Below are positions 1-8,126 of a stretch of 64,000 bases of DNA, piece by piece. Location: positions 124,001-188,000 of the forward strand of contig CAJUTK010000002.1 in the NCBI GenBank assembly GCA_910589375.1, in the 5' to 3' direction. How positions within the stretch are numbered: position 1 is the first letter of the stretch; every line of letters starts with the position of its first letter. A model generated the notes under the pieces. That model saw only the letters and a program-made list of their open reading frames with translations. It was not told the origin of the DNA and made no database searches. The position numbers and the translations under genes are program-made. The DNA comes from an uncultured Bacilli bacterium. Its GTDB lineage: Bacteria > Bacillota_I > Bacilli_A > RF39 > UBA660.

Positions 1-1337
1 TACCAGATTCTTTAAAGGGATTAGGTAGTGGAAAAAAATATTTTATTAAGACTTATGGATGTCAGATGAATGTTCATGATTCTGAAAATATTAAAGCTAT
101 TTTAGAGATGATGTCTTTTGAAGAAACATGCGTATTTGAAGAAGCTGATTTTATTTTATTAAATACATGTGCTATCAGAGAAAATGCTCATAATAAGATG
201 TTTGGATTTTTAGGACGTGTAAAGCATTTAAAAGAGTCAAAACCTCATATTATTACTGCTATCTGTGGATGTATGGCGCAGGAAGAAAATGTAGTAGATT
301 CTTTAATGAAAAAGTATAAATGGGTAGACATTGTTTTTGGAACTCATAATATTCATAGATTACCTTATATATTAGAAACTTCTATGGCAAGACGTGAACA
401 AGAAATAGAAGTTTATAGTATAGAAGGAGATGTTATTGAAAATATTCCTGTAAAAAGGGATTCTAAGTATAAAGCATGGGTTAATATTATGTTTGGTTGT
501 GATAAATTTTGTACTTATTGCATAGTTCCTTATACGAGAGGAAAACAAAGAAGTAGACAACCTGAATTTATTGTAGAAGAAGTAGAAGAACTTGTTAAAA
601 AAGGTTATTTAGAAGTTACATTGCTAGGTCAAAATGTAAATGCTTATGGAAAAGATTTAGAAGAAAAGACTACGATGGGAGATTTATTAGAGAAAGTTGC
701 TAAAACAGGGATTAAAAGAGTTCGTTTTATGACTAGTCATCCATGGGATTTTGATGATAAGATGATTGAAGTGATTAGTAAGTATGATAATATTATGCCT
801 TATGTTCATCTACCACTTCAGTCAGGTTCTAATCGTATTTTAAAATTAATGGGAAGAAGATATACACAAGAAAAATATTTAGAATTGGTAGATAAATTAA
901 AAAGCACTATTCCAAATCTTGCCCTTACAACAGATATTATTGTAGGATTTCCTAAAGAGACAGAGGAGGATTTTAAGGAAACGCTAGAGGTTGTTAAACG
1001 CTGTGAATATGATTCAGCATTTACTTTTATCTTTTCTCCTAGAGTTGGTACTCCAGCAGCTAAAATGGAAGATAATACTTCTTTAGAAGAAAAAAATAGA
1101 AGATTACAGGAACTAAATGATTTAGTAAATACTTATGCGAATAAGAAGAATCAAGAATATTTAGGGAGTGTTGTAAAAGTATTAATTGAAGGAACTGGTG
1201 AAAAGGGAAATTTAATGGGATATACAGATACTATGAAATTAGTGAATGTAGATGGTGATTCTTCTAATATAGGTAAAATTGTAGATGTTGAAATTACAGA
1301 TGTTAAGACATGGAGTTTAGACGGTAAAATTATTTAG
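1..1337 (+). CDS. miaB: tRNA-2-methylthio-N6-dimethylallyladenosine synthase MiaB, 5' end outside window
   Basis: Radical-SAM methylthiotransferase that adds a 2-methylthio group to i6A37 in tRNAs reading UNN codons. The reading frame is open from base 3, upstream of the first in-window ATG at 66, and gives the conserved N-terminal run ending YGCQMN, so the true start lies outside the window. The auxiliary cluster cysteines sit in YGCQ, NTCAIRENA and CGCMAQ. The radical-SAM CxxxCxxC is GCDKFCTYC near residue 165. A TRAM-like region closes the C-terminus. It ends 7 bp before the next gene. In Bacillus subtilis miaB lies just upstream of ymcA and cotE; here cotE is about 2.5 kb downstream. Confidence 0.95.
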   Translation, partial: PDSLKGLGSGKKYFIKTYGCQMNVHDSENIKAILEMMSFEETCVFEEADFILLNTCAIRENAHNKMFGFLGRVKHLKESKPHIITAICGCMAQEENVVDSLMKKYKWVDIVFGTHNIHRLPYILETSMARREQEIEVYSIEGDVIENIPVKRDSKYKAWVNIMFGCDKFCTYCIVPYTRGKQRSRQPEFIVEEVEELVKKGYLEVTLLGQNVNAYGKDLEEKTTMGDLLEKVAKTGIKRVRFMTSHPWDFDDKMIEVISKYDNIMPYVHLPLQSGSNRILKLMGRRYTQEKYLELVDKLKSTIPNLALTTDIIVGFPKETEEDFKETLEVVKRCEYDSAFTFIFSPRVGTPAAKMEDNTSLEEKNRRLQELNDLVNTYANKKNQEYLGSVVKVLIEGTGEKGNLMGYTDTMKLVNVDGDSSNIGKIVDVEITDVKTWSLDGKII

Positions 1338-1344
1338 GAGGATT

Positions 1345-2040
1345 ATGAAACATAAAAGAATAGTGATTATAAGTGTTTTAGTACTCATACTAGGTATGCT
1401 TGCTTTTCTCATTTATCCTAAATTATTATTAGTAAAAGCTATTATTAATTTTACGGAATTAGAAAGTGTTCATATAGAGGGAACTTTCAAATTAAGTAAT
1501 GAGCAATATGAAATAGATTTAAAAGGAAATGCTAATTTTTCAAATTCTATTTTTCATGCTGATTTATCAACAGATTATATTTGGAATCCTATTCATGCAG
1601 AATTGTATATGAATAAAGATAAATCAGATGTAAAATCGTATCTTTCTACAAACTTATCAAATAATTGGGTATTTCATAAAAGGAAACTTAGTAATCAGGA
1701 TTTAAAAATTTCTAAGAAAGATATTGATTTTGAAAAGGTAAAATCAGACCGTAAAGGAGAAAAAAAATTTAGAATAGAGATTTCTGGAGAAACTCTTGCT
1801 TCTTTATTGCCACATTCTTCTAATAAAATAACACTTTATCTATATTTAAAAGGGGATAAGATATCTGGTATTCAAACTTATGATAAAATAATACTTTCAG
1901 AAGAAGAAAATTTATATGTAAGTAATATCTATTTAACATTCTCTAGTTGGAATACCATATCCTCTATTACAATTCCTGAGGATATAGAGAAAAATAGTAA
2001 AGCAATAGACAAAAATGTATTAGAAACATTATTTTCTTAA
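1345..2040 (+). CDS. Membrane-anchored extracytoplasmic protein, paralogue of the two following lipoproteins
   Basis: 231 residues, no recognised family. Residues 6-25 form one hydrophobic anchor without a lipobox cysteine; the rest should lie outside the membrane. The stretch FEKVKSDRKGEKKFRIEISG near residue 130, followed by LYLYLKGDKI, matches KVKSDKDGYDKLEITI and KVKSEKSGYTKLEVTL in the next two genes, so the three are tandem paralogues. The order of beta-rich segments is compatible with a LolA/LppX-like fold, but that is only an impression. It follows miaB by 7 bp, with the Shine-Dalgarno sequence aggagg just before its ATG, so it is probably cotranscribed with miaB. Confidence 0.7.
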   Translation: MKHKRIVIISVLVLILGMLAFLIYPKLLLVKAIINFTELESVHIEGTFKLSNEQYEIDLKGNANFSNSIFHADLSTDYIWNPIHAELYMNKDKSDVKSYLSTNLSNNWVFHKRKLSNQDLKISKKDIDFEKVKSDRKGEKKFRIEISGETLASLLPHSSNKITLYLYLKGDKISGIQTYDKIILSEEENLYVSNIYLTFSSWNTISSITIPEDIEKNSKAIDKNVLETLFS

Positions 2041-2086
2041 ATAATAGTCTATTTTTATTGTATAATGAGTATAGGAGGAGTATGTT

Positions 2087-2920
2087 ATGAAAAAATTAAA
2101 ATATTTAGTATTTCTATTTATTGCATTAATATGTGTAACAGGATGTGGCAAAGATAATTCTAAAAAAGAATTAAAAGAGGCTATGCTAAAACTTAAAGAC
2201 ACGAAAGCTATCGCTATGAAAATGAGTGTTACGATGGGTTCAGATGAAATGAAATTACCATTAAATTTTGATATTAGTGTCAATGAAAATGGAATGCATA
2301 TGAAGTATTCTACTAACTTATTTGGTATGGAAGTAGCCGAAGAAACTTATGCGATTAATAAAGGCGAAGAAAGCTTTGTATATACTTATGATAGTGAAGA
2401 ACAAAAATGGTATTACATGAAAGGAAAAAAAGGAGATTCTGTAATCGATTTTAACTTTGACGAAAATGCTGATTTTGAAAAAGAACTTGATGAATATTTA
2501 GACTCTTTAAGTAGTGTTAAAAAGGTAAAATCAGATAAAGATGGATATGATAAATTAGAAATTACCATCTCTAAAAAAGCAATGGAAGAAAATATCAATA
2601 AAGAAAAAGATATAGAGGAAGATGATAAAAAAGAAGTAGAAGAAGCTCTTAAATCACTTCCTGAAGAATTTACATTTTATATGTATTTAAAAGACGGGGA
2701 ACTAGCTATTATTAATATGGATTTAAGTTCTATGACAATTCCATCACTATCAGAAGAAATGCCAGAAGGTGTAAACATGAAATTTTATGATCTTACTTTA
2801 GAAATTTTAGGACGTAATGAAAAGGTAGTAGTAGAAGTTCCAAAAGAAATAGAAGATAGTGCTACTGAGTATAAAATAGATTTAGATGATTTAGACTTAG
2901 GTGGAAAAGAAGAAATGTAA
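2087..2920 (+). CDS. Putative lipoprotein, tandem paralogue 2
   Basis: 277 residues. The N-terminus is a lipoprotein signal peptide (hydrophobic FLFIALICVTGC), with the lipobox VTGC giving the lipidated cysteine near residue 20, so it should be anchored to the outer leaflet of the cytoplasmic membrane. The family motif KVKSDKDGYDKLEITI lies in the middle, followed by FYMYLKDGELAIINMDLSSM, which also occurs in the next gene. The mature part is rich in Lys and Glu. It has its own -10-like TATAAT at about 2060 and SD aggagg. A terminator follows directly. Function unknown. Confidence 0.72.
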   Translation: MKKLKYLVFLFIALICVTGCGKDNSKKELKEAMLKLKDTKAIAMKMSVTMGSDEMKLPLNFDISVNENGMHMKYSTNLFGMEVAEETYAINKGEESFVYTYDSEEQKWYYMKGKKGDSVIDFNFDENADFEKELDEYLDSLSSVKKVKSDKDGYDKLEITISKKAMEENINKEKDIEEDDKKEVEEALKSLPEEFTFYMYLKDGELAIINMDLSSMTIPSLSEEMPEGVNMKFYDLTLEILGRNEKVVVEVPKEIEDSATEYKIDLDDLDLGGKEEM

Positions 2921-2945
2921 AAAGTAGTGAAAACTACTTTTTTTC
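2919..2945 (+). terminator. Rho-independent terminator after lipoprotein 2
   Basis: The inverted repeat aaaagtagt-gaaa-actacttttt follows the stop codon at once and runs into a T tract. Confidence 0.8.
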
Positions 2946-3003
2946 TTCTAGAATAGATTTGAAAAATAAAAAAATATGATATAATGTTCAAAGGAGTGAT
3001 GCT

Positions 3004-3720
3004 ATGAAAAAGATAAAATGTTTTATTGTTTTATTATTATCTATCTGTTGCTTAACTGGATGTGGGGAAAGCGCAGAAAAAATATTAGAGGATACTCTTG
3101 TGAATATGAGAGATTTAAAGACATTAAAAATGACATTAAAAGCAGAAGTAGGGTCTAGTCTTTATAGTTTAGAAATTTTAGAAGAAGGTACTTATGCAGA
3201 AAATTCTAGTTACATTAAAACAACAACTTCTATTGTTGGAAATGAAAGTATTAATGAAGCTTATTCTTTAAAAAAAGATGGAAAAATTTATACTTACCAT
3301 AAAGAGGCTGAAAAAGAAGTTTGGAAATATAATATAAAAGAGTTGCAGGAAGATAACGATGACTTAAGTGCTGTTAAGACAATCGCGGATAATTATAAAA
3401 CAGTAAAAAAGGTAAAATCTGAAAAATCTGGATATACAAAGTTAGAAGTAACTTTAGATAATTCTAAAACACCTAGTTTACTAGGAGAAGATGAGAAAGC
3501 AGAAGGATTTGATTTTTCTAAAGATTTAATTCTTGATCTTTATATTAAGGATGGTTATATCGCTATTATTAAGATTGATTTATCAAATATATTGACAGAA
3601 GATTATGCTGAAGATATTACGAAATATACAATGAGATTTGAACTTTCTGATTATAATAAAGTAAAGGAAATTGAAATCCCGAAAGATATTCTTGATAAAG
3701 CTAAATTAGAAGAGGAATAA
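3004..3720 (+). CDS. Putative lipoprotein, tandem paralogue 3
   Basis: 238 residues with a lipoprotein signal peptide (FIVLLLSICCLTGCGES, lipobox LTGC). The mature part repeats the layout of the preceding gene: a YSLKKDGKIYTY segment, then KVKSEKSGYTKLEVTL, then LYIKDGYIAIIKIDLSNI. It has a separate promoter-like tataat at about 2981 and SD aaggagtg. Its stop codon lies inside the stem of the terminator that follows. Function unknown; anchored outside the cytoplasmic membrane by inference. Confidence 0.72.
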   Translation: MKKIKCFIVLLLSICCLTGCGESAEKILEDTLVNMRDLKTLKMTLKAEVGSSLYSLEILEEGTYAENSSYIKTTTSIVGNESINEAYSLKKDGKIYTYHKEAEKEVWKYNIKELQEDNDDLSAVKTIADNYKTVKKVKSEKSGYTKLEVTLDNSKTPSLLGEDEKAEGFDFSKDLILDLYIKDGYIAIIKIDLSNILTEDYAEDITKYTMRFELSDYNKVKEIEIPKDILDKAKLEEE

Positions 3721-3737
3721 AAGTCCTCTTTTTTTTA
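3711..3737 (+). terminator. Terminator overlapping the stop codon of lipoprotein 3
   Basis: Stem agagga/tcctct followed by at least eight T residues. The 5' arm is part of the last codons of the gene. Confidence 0.8.
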
Positions 3738-3756
3738 TTTTTTACTAGTATTTAGC

Positions 3757-3783
3757 ACATTTTCTTGGTAAAGGCATACATTA
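3757..3783 (+). promoter_or_regulatory. Possible mother-cell sporulation promoter of cotE (sigma-E/K-like)
   Basis: The -10 region at 3775-3783 reads catacatta, matching the sigma-K -10 pattern CATAnnnTA and close to the sigma-E pattern CATACAnT. An AC pair at 3757-3758 lies at about the right distance for the short sigma-K -35. No convincing sigma-A TATAAT lies upstream of cotE. Consensus patterns are established in B. subtilis; their use here is inferred. Confidence 0.4.
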
Positions 3784-3800
3784 AAGTGAGGAGTGATTAT

Positions 3801-4331
3801 ATGGCAGCCTATAAGGAAATCGTGGCAAAATCCATTATTGGAAAAGGTAAAAAAAGCTTTAAGAACAATTATGAAATAGAAGTTGAGGAAACTCCTTCTA
3901 CAGTTTTAGGATGTTGGGTTATTAATCATAAATTTAAAGGTTATAAAACTGGTGATCAAGTAGGAGTAAATGGATCTTTTGATGTAAATATTTGGTATTC
4001 TTACGATAATGATAGTAAAACAATGGTAGCCAATAAGAAAATAGAATATACAGATACTTTTAATGTAAGACTTAGAAGTAATGCTGATTTATCAGAAGAT
4101 ACTGATATCATTGTAAGAACTTTATATCAACCAAATTGTTCAGATGTAAAAATAGATGGTAATAAAATTCATTTTATGATTGAAAAAGAATTAGGCGTAG
4201 AAATAGTAGGAGAAATGAAAATGAAAATTGCCATTGAGGAAGAAGAAGACCCTTGGGATATTATTGAAGATGATGTAAAAGAGGAAGATTTAGAGAAAAT
4301 TGATGAGGAAGTAAATGAAGAATATTTATAG
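3801..4331 (+). CDS. cotE: Outer spore coat morphogenetic protein CotE
   Basis: 176 residues from the ATG at 3801, chosen because gaggag sits 8 bp upstream; the frame is open further upstream without an SD. In B. subtilis CotE is assembled around the forespore by the mother cell and organises the outer coat. The sequence follows that family closely: YKEIVAKSIIGKGKK at the N-terminus, PSTVLGCWVINHKF, the hallmark DVNIWYSYDNDSKTMV, YQPNCSDV and a very acidic C-tail (EEEEDPWDIIEDDVKEED). It lies in the miaB-to-cotE neighbourhood known from Bacillus. Strong indication that the organism is, or was, a spore former. Confidence 0.9.
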   Translation: MAAYKEIVAKSIIGKGKKSFKNNYEIEVEETPSTVLGCWVINHKFKGYKTGDQVGVNGSFDVNIWYSYDNDSKTMVANKKIEYTDTFNVRLRSNADLSEDTDIIVRTLYQPNCSDVKIDGNKIHFMIEKELGVEIVGEMKMKIAIEEEEDPWDIIEDDVKEEDLEKIDEEVNEEYL

Positions 4332-4364
4332 TATGTCATAAAAAACTATTGACATACTTTTTCT
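4331..4364 (+). terminator. Terminator after cotE
   Basis: Perfect 8-bp stem gtatgtca/tgacatac with an 11-base loop, then TTTTTC. Confidence 0.85.
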
Positions 4365-4373
4365 TTATGTAAT

Positions 4374-4400
4374 GGGCGAAATTCGCCCTTTCTTTTTTTT
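4374..4400 (+). terminator. Second, tandem terminator upstream of the next gene
   Basis: gggcgaa/ttcgccc hairpin followed by a T-rich tract. It lies 10 bp beyond the cotE terminator, so readthrough into the next unit is doubly blocked. Confidence 0.8.
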
Positions 4401-4437
4401 CCTAAAATGCTACAATGAAAATAGGAAGGAGAAAATT

Positions 4438-4836
4438 ATGAAGAAAAAAGGAATTGTTGTAAGTGTTTTTATTCTTATTATAGCATTGGTAATTCTTTTC
4501 TTAGTATTTCAAAAAAGGAATTCTAAAATACAGGAAAATGAGGTAGATGAAAATTCTTGGAGTGCTGTAGCTGATAAATATCATTATCGTCCAGATACTT
4601 TACGAGTAGAAATTCCAAGTGATTTTTCTGATAGAGAAATGATAGATATTTATATAGTGGAAAAAGGCAATACTAATAAAAGAATATTTTTAGAAGGTGT
4701 TTATTCTTGGAAAACGCAAAATGATAATACTACATTAGGAATATTAATTCCTTCAAAAAAAGGAATTCATGAAATCATTCATTATTTACCTAGCACATTA
4801 AACTATACTTTTTTAATAGAGAAGTCTAGTAAATAG
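4438..4836 (+). CDS. Small membrane-anchored protein of unknown function
   Basis: 132 residues from the ATG at 4438, preceded by SD gaaggag; an upstream ATG in the same frame lies in the terminator and has no SD. One N-terminal transmembrane segment (about residues 6-25) is followed by a roughly 105-residue extracytoplasmic domain without cysteines or known motifs. A TACAAT -10 element sits about 25 bp upstream. It ends where the Xre-type regulator gene begins, so the two are probably cotranscribed. Not recognised. Confidence 0.6.
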   Translation: MKKKGIVVSVFILIIALVILFLVFQKRNSKIQENEVDENSWSAVADKYHYRPDTLRVEIPSDFSDREMIDIYIVEKGNTNKRIFLEGVYSWKTQNDNTTLGILIPSKKGIHEIIHYLPSTLNYTFLIEKSSK

Positions 4837-4871
4837 GAAATTTTATTTTAGAACTTAGAAAAGAAAAAGAA

Positions 4872-5930
4872 ATGACGCAAGAGGAACTAGCGCTAAAATT
4901 ACATGTGGACAGGGGAACAGTTTCTAAATGGGAAAGGGGAGTTTATTTACCAAAACCTGATTTACTATTGGAATTAAGTAATTTATTTCATGTCTCTGTT
5001 AATGAGATTTTAGCAGGAGAGAGAAAGACGAAAGAAAATGAGCAAAAAATTAATACAGTAACAGTAGAGGTCATGAATAAAAGCAGAAAAAAATTAAAAA
5101 AAGTAGTTTTTACCTTAGGTTTTATTATTCTATTATTAATTTTTGTTTATGGAACCATTTTTTTGGGAACCTATTTTATGAAAAATTATGATTCTATTAG
5201 TGTACATCATATTACAGGGGGAAATGAGAGGTTTGAAATTAGTAATACTATAGTAGTGATATCTAGAGATCGCATTTGTTTACAAGTGGGCGGTATTCGA
5301 AATTCTTTGAAAGAAAAAATACATGGAATAGAACTTTACTATGTAAAGGATGGAGAGAAGAATTTTGTAACTTCTAATACTGGTTTTAGCCCTTTTGGAC
5401 CCAGTGAGTTTGGATTCAAATTGTATGAAGATTTAAATTATTTTAAACAAAATCTTTATATGGATGTTATTTATGGTGAAGATGAGAAGAGAGACACTAT
5501 TAAACTTACGATGGTAAAAGAATTTTCTAATGATACTCTAAAATATCGCAATAATTCTTCGGTCACCCCAATTTCGGCCGAGGAGATAGAATATTCGATC
5601 CCCTCTTACATGAAAAAATATTGCAAGTTAGAAATTGATTACAATCAATATAGATGTAAGTTTGAAAAAGGAAAAATAAAGGTAGAGGAGCAATATAATT
5701 ACTCGGGAGAACTTCCTTATATAGTAGAAGAAAGTTCATCTAATTTCTATTTGAAAAGATATAGTTATTCTAATGATGCATTCAGTTATGAATTTTATGA
5801 GAAGGATGGAAACGATTTAAAGGAAAAATTTCAATATAATTTTATTACAGATACTTGCGATGGAATTTGCAAAGAGGATGTAATAGATCATTTTAAACAA
5901 GAGTATTTACCGCATATAGAAATGAAATAA
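4872..5930 (+). CDS. Membrane-anchored Xre-family HTH regulator
   Basis: An N-terminal Cro/C1-type helix-turn-helix (MTQEELALKLHVDRGTVSKW, then PDLLLELSNLFHVSVNEIL) binds DNA in the cytoplasm. A transmembrane helix at about residues 76-98 leads to an extracytoplasmic domain of about 250 residues of unknown fold. This layout suggests an envelope or ligand sensor. The first helix of the HTH (IGNFILELRKEKE) is encoded upstream of the ATG at 4872 back to 4833, but no ATG, GTG or TTG exists there. Either translation starts at a rare ATA/ATT codon or the domain is N-terminally shortened. Target genes are unknown. Confidence 0.75.
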   Translation: MTQEELALKLHVDRGTVSKWERGVYLPKPDLLLELSNLFHVSVNEILAGERKTKENEQKINTVTVEVMNKSRKKLKKVVFTLGFIILLLIFVYGTIFLGTYFMKNYDSISVHHITGGNERFEISNTIVVISRDRICLQVGGIRNSLKEKIHGIELYYVKDGEKNFVTSNTGFSPFGPSEFGFKLYEDLNYFKQNLYMDVIYGEDEKRDTIKLTMVKEFSNDTLKYRNNSSVTPISAEEIEYSIPSYMKKYCKLEIDYNQYRCKFEKGKIKVEEQYNYSGELPYIVEESSSNFYLKRYSYSNDAFSYEFYEKDGNDLKEKFQYNFITDTCDGICKEDVIDHFKQEYLPHIEMK

Positions 5931-5967
5931 AACGTTGTCAACTAAAAAAGGTTGACAATGTTTTTTG
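5930..5967 (+). terminator. Terminator between the Xre gene and rpsP
   Basis: The near-perfect repeat aacgttgtcaac/gttgacaatgtt flanks an A-rich loop and ends in T6. Confidence 0.85.
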
Positions 5968-6004
5968 TTTATGGTATTATCTTGTAAGAAACGGAGGAGA
6001 AACT

Positions 6005-6289
6005 ATGGCAGTTAAATTAAGATTAAGAAGAATGGGAGCTAAAAAGAGACCATTTTATCGTATTGTAGCAGCTGATACTAGAAGTCCAAGAGATGGAAAA
6101 TTTATTGAAGAGATTGGTTATTATAATCCAATTGAAACTCCAGCTGTTGTTAAAATTGACGAAGAAAAAGCTTTATCTTGGTTACATAATGGAGCAATTC
6201 CTACAGATACAGTAAGAGATTTACTTAGTAGAGAAGGAATTATGAAAAAATTCCATGAGTCTAAAATGACTAAGAAAGAAGATAAATAA
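6005..6289 (+). CDS. rpsP: 30S ribosomal protein S16
   Basis: 94 residues, the normal length for bacterial S16. The sequence starts MAVKLRLRRMGAKKRPFYRI and contains VAADTRSPRDGKFIEEIGYYNP, diagnostic of the family; S16 helps assemble the 30S central and 5' domains. SD ggagg sits 6 bp before the ATG, with a promoter-like TATTAT at about 5974. The stop codon overlaps the next ATG by one base (taATG), the usual rpsP-khpA coupling. rimM, trmD and rplS, which often follow, are absent here. Confidence 0.97.
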   Translation: MAVKLRLRRMGAKKRPFYRIVAADTRSPRDGKFIEEIGYYNPIETPAVVKIDEEKALSWLHNGAIPTDTVRDLLSREGIMKKFHESKMTKKEDK

Positions 6290-6525
6290 TGAATTTAGTA
6301 GAGTTAACAGAATATTTAGTTAAGAATATTGTGAAGGATCCTACTAATGTAGAAGTTACTAAAAATGATGAGGGAACGATAGAAGTTTTAGTAGCAGAGG
6401 AAGATTTAGGCGCTGTTATTGGTAGAGCAGGAAAAATAGCGAATGCCATTCGTACTTTAGTACAAGCAGCAGCTTATACAACAGACCAAGGAAGAGTAAG
6501 AATTAATATTGATGCAAAAAAGTAG
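6289..6525 (+). CDS. khpA: KH-domain RNA-binding protein KhpA (YlqC)
   Basis: 78-residue single KH domain. The GxxG-type loop is GAVIGRAGKIANAIRT near residues 45-60, followed by the family end VRINIDAKK. KhpA binds RNA, usually with KhpB, and affects cell division and elongation in Gram-positives. It is translationally coupled to rpsP by a one-base overlap. A terminator hairpin covers its last codons. Confidence 0.92.
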   Translation: MNLVELTEYLVKNIVKDPTNVEVTKNDEGTIEVLVAEEDLGAVIGRAGKIANAIRTLVQAAAYTTDQGRVRINIDAKK

Positions 6526-6540
6526 TTATACTACTTTTTT
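6515..6540 (+). terminator. Terminator of the rpsP-khpA unit
   Basis: aaaaagtagt-tat-actactttttt: a long stem that includes the khpA stop codon. Confidence 0.85.
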
Positions 6541-6601
6541 ATTTTCCACACCTATTAATTTGTGTTATAATAATATTGAGTTAATTTATAATGGAGGAAA
6601 A

Positions 6602-7336
6602 ATGGAACATACAAAGTTAAAGATTCCAACTCATGTAGCAATTATCATGGATGGTAATGGTAGATGGGCACTTGAGAAAGGTTTATCTAGAAGTAAAGGA
6701 CATGAAGCTGGATTTGAAGCTTTAAAAAGAATTAGTGAATATATATTTTCTAAAGGAATTAAAGTTTTGAGTATTTTTGCTTTTTCAACAGAAAACTTTA
6801 AGAGAAGTAAGGAAGAAGTAAACTTTTTAATGTATTTGTTTGAAAATAAATTTAAAGAATATTCAGATTATTTAAAAGAAAAAAATATACGAATTATATT
6901 TTCTGGGAAGAGAGAAAAACCATTATCACAGGCTTCTATTGACATTATGAATACAGTAGAGGAAGAAACAAAAGAAAAGACTGGTGGAGTCTTAAATCTT
7001 TGTATGAACTATAGTGGTAGACAAGAGATTGTGGAAGCTACTAAAAAAATAAGTACTCTGGTTCAAGAAAATAAATTGCGTATAGAAGATATTGATGAAG
7101 AATTATTTAATCATTATCTTTTTCAGGAGTTACCACCAGTTGACTTTTTGATTCGTACTAGTGGAGAACTTAGAATTAGTAATTTTATGCTTTATCAATT
7201 AAGTTATGCAGAGATGTATTTTCCAAGAATTTATTTTCCAGATTTTAATTCAGAAGCTTTTGATGAAGCTATCTTAGTTTATAATAAAAGAGATCGTAGG
7301 TTTGGAGGTATTAAAAATGAAAACAAGAGTTATTAG
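6602..7336 (+). CDS. uppS: Isoprenyl transferase / undecaprenyl diphosphate synthase
   Basis: 244 residues from the ATG at 6602, set by SD atggaggaa; the frame extends upstream without an SD. This cis-prenyltransferase makes the C55 lipid carrier for peptidoglycan. Family signatures are visible: IMDGNGRWA with the catalytic Asp near residue 20, the substrate-binding Arg/His run RSKGHEAG, FSTENFKR, and RTSGELRISNFMLYQ near the C-terminus. An extended -10 (tgtgttataat) lies upstream. The last 20 bp overlap cdsA, so the two are coupled. Confidence 0.95.
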   Translation: MEHTKLKIPTHVAIIMDGNGRWALEKGLSRSKGHEAGFEALKRISEYIFSKGIKVLSIFAFSTENFKRSKEEVNFLMYLFENKFKEYSDYLKEKNIRIIFSGKREKPLSQASIDIMNTVEEETKEKTGGVLNLCMNYSGRQEIVEATKKISTLVQENKLRIEDIDEELFNHYLFQELPPVDFLIRTSGELRISNFMLYQLSYAEMYFPRIYFPDFNSEAFDEAILVYNKRDRRFGGIKNENKSY

Positions 7337-8117
7337 TGCGATAGTATTAGTTTTAATTCTATTACCACTTTATTTACATGGTGGAGTTCCTTATTCTATA
7401 GGAGTATTTTTATTAGGAATGTTAGGAATAAAAGAATATTTAGATATGAAGGAAAATGAAAAAGAATTGCCGATTTTTATTAAGCTCATTTCTTATTTAT
7501 GTATTCCTTTAATTATATTAAATGTGGAAGTAACTAAAACGTCTATACTATCTATGGATTTTCGTATTATTACAGGGTTGTTTTTAGTTCTATTACTCCC
7601 TATGGTCATTTTTCATGAAAAGGATGCTTATAATATAAGTGATGCATGTTATGTAACAACAGGTGTGTTATTTGTTGGAATGTCTATGTCCTTTTTAATT
7701 ACCTATTATAATATGAATAGAGAAATATTATTATATTTATTATGTATTACTGTCTTTACAGATACTTTTGCCCTTTTTACTGGACAGTTAATTGGACGTA
7801 ATAAATTAGCTGAGGCAATTTCTCCTAAAAAAACTTGGGAAGGATTTGTAGGGGGAACTTTACTTGGAACTTTTATTGCTGTAATGTTTTATAAAACTGT
7901 TATTAATCCAGAAGTTGTTATGTCTAATTTAATTTGCATTACACTATTTTTAAGTATTATAGGTCAATTGGGGGATTTATTTTTCTCAGCTATTAAAAGA
8001 CATTATAGTAAAAAAGATTTTTCTAATATTATTCCAGGACATGGTGGAATATTAGATCGTTTAGATAGTATTATTTTTGTTATGCTAGCATTTAGCTTAT
8101 TTATCAATTTATTATAG
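7317..8117 (+). CDS. cdsA: Phosphatidate cytidylyltransferase
   Basis: About 266 residues from the ATG at 7317, with SD ggaggt inside the uppS 3' end. A polytopic membrane enzyme that makes CDP-diacylglycerol from CTP and phosphatidic acid. The CdsA signature is intact near the C-terminus: SPKKTWEGFVGG, then GDLFFSAIKRHYSKKD and IPGHGGILDRLDS. Eight or so hydrophobic segments cover the rest. In many Bacilli dxr follows cdsA; here rseP follows directly, 9 bp away. Confidence 0.95.
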   Translation: MKTRVISAIVLVLILLPLYLHGGVPYSIGVFLLGMLGIKEYLDMKENEKELPIFIKLISYLCIPLIILNVEVTKTSILSMDFRIITGLFLVLLLPMVIFHEKDAYNISDACYVTTGVLFVGMSMSFLITYYNMNREILLYLLCITVFTDTFALFTGQLIGRNKLAEAISPKKTWEGFVGGTLLGTFIAVMFYKTVINPEVVMSNLICITLFLSIIGQLGDLFFSAIKRHYSKKDFSNIIPGHGGILDRLDSIIFVMLAFSLFINLL

Positions 8118-8126
8118 GAGGTAGCA

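Noticed and set aside
372..560. Minus-strand ORFs inside miaB, the lipoprotein genes, the protease gene and others
   Set aside because: They overlap well-supported genes fully, have no SD, and encode peptides with the skewed composition of antisense frames.
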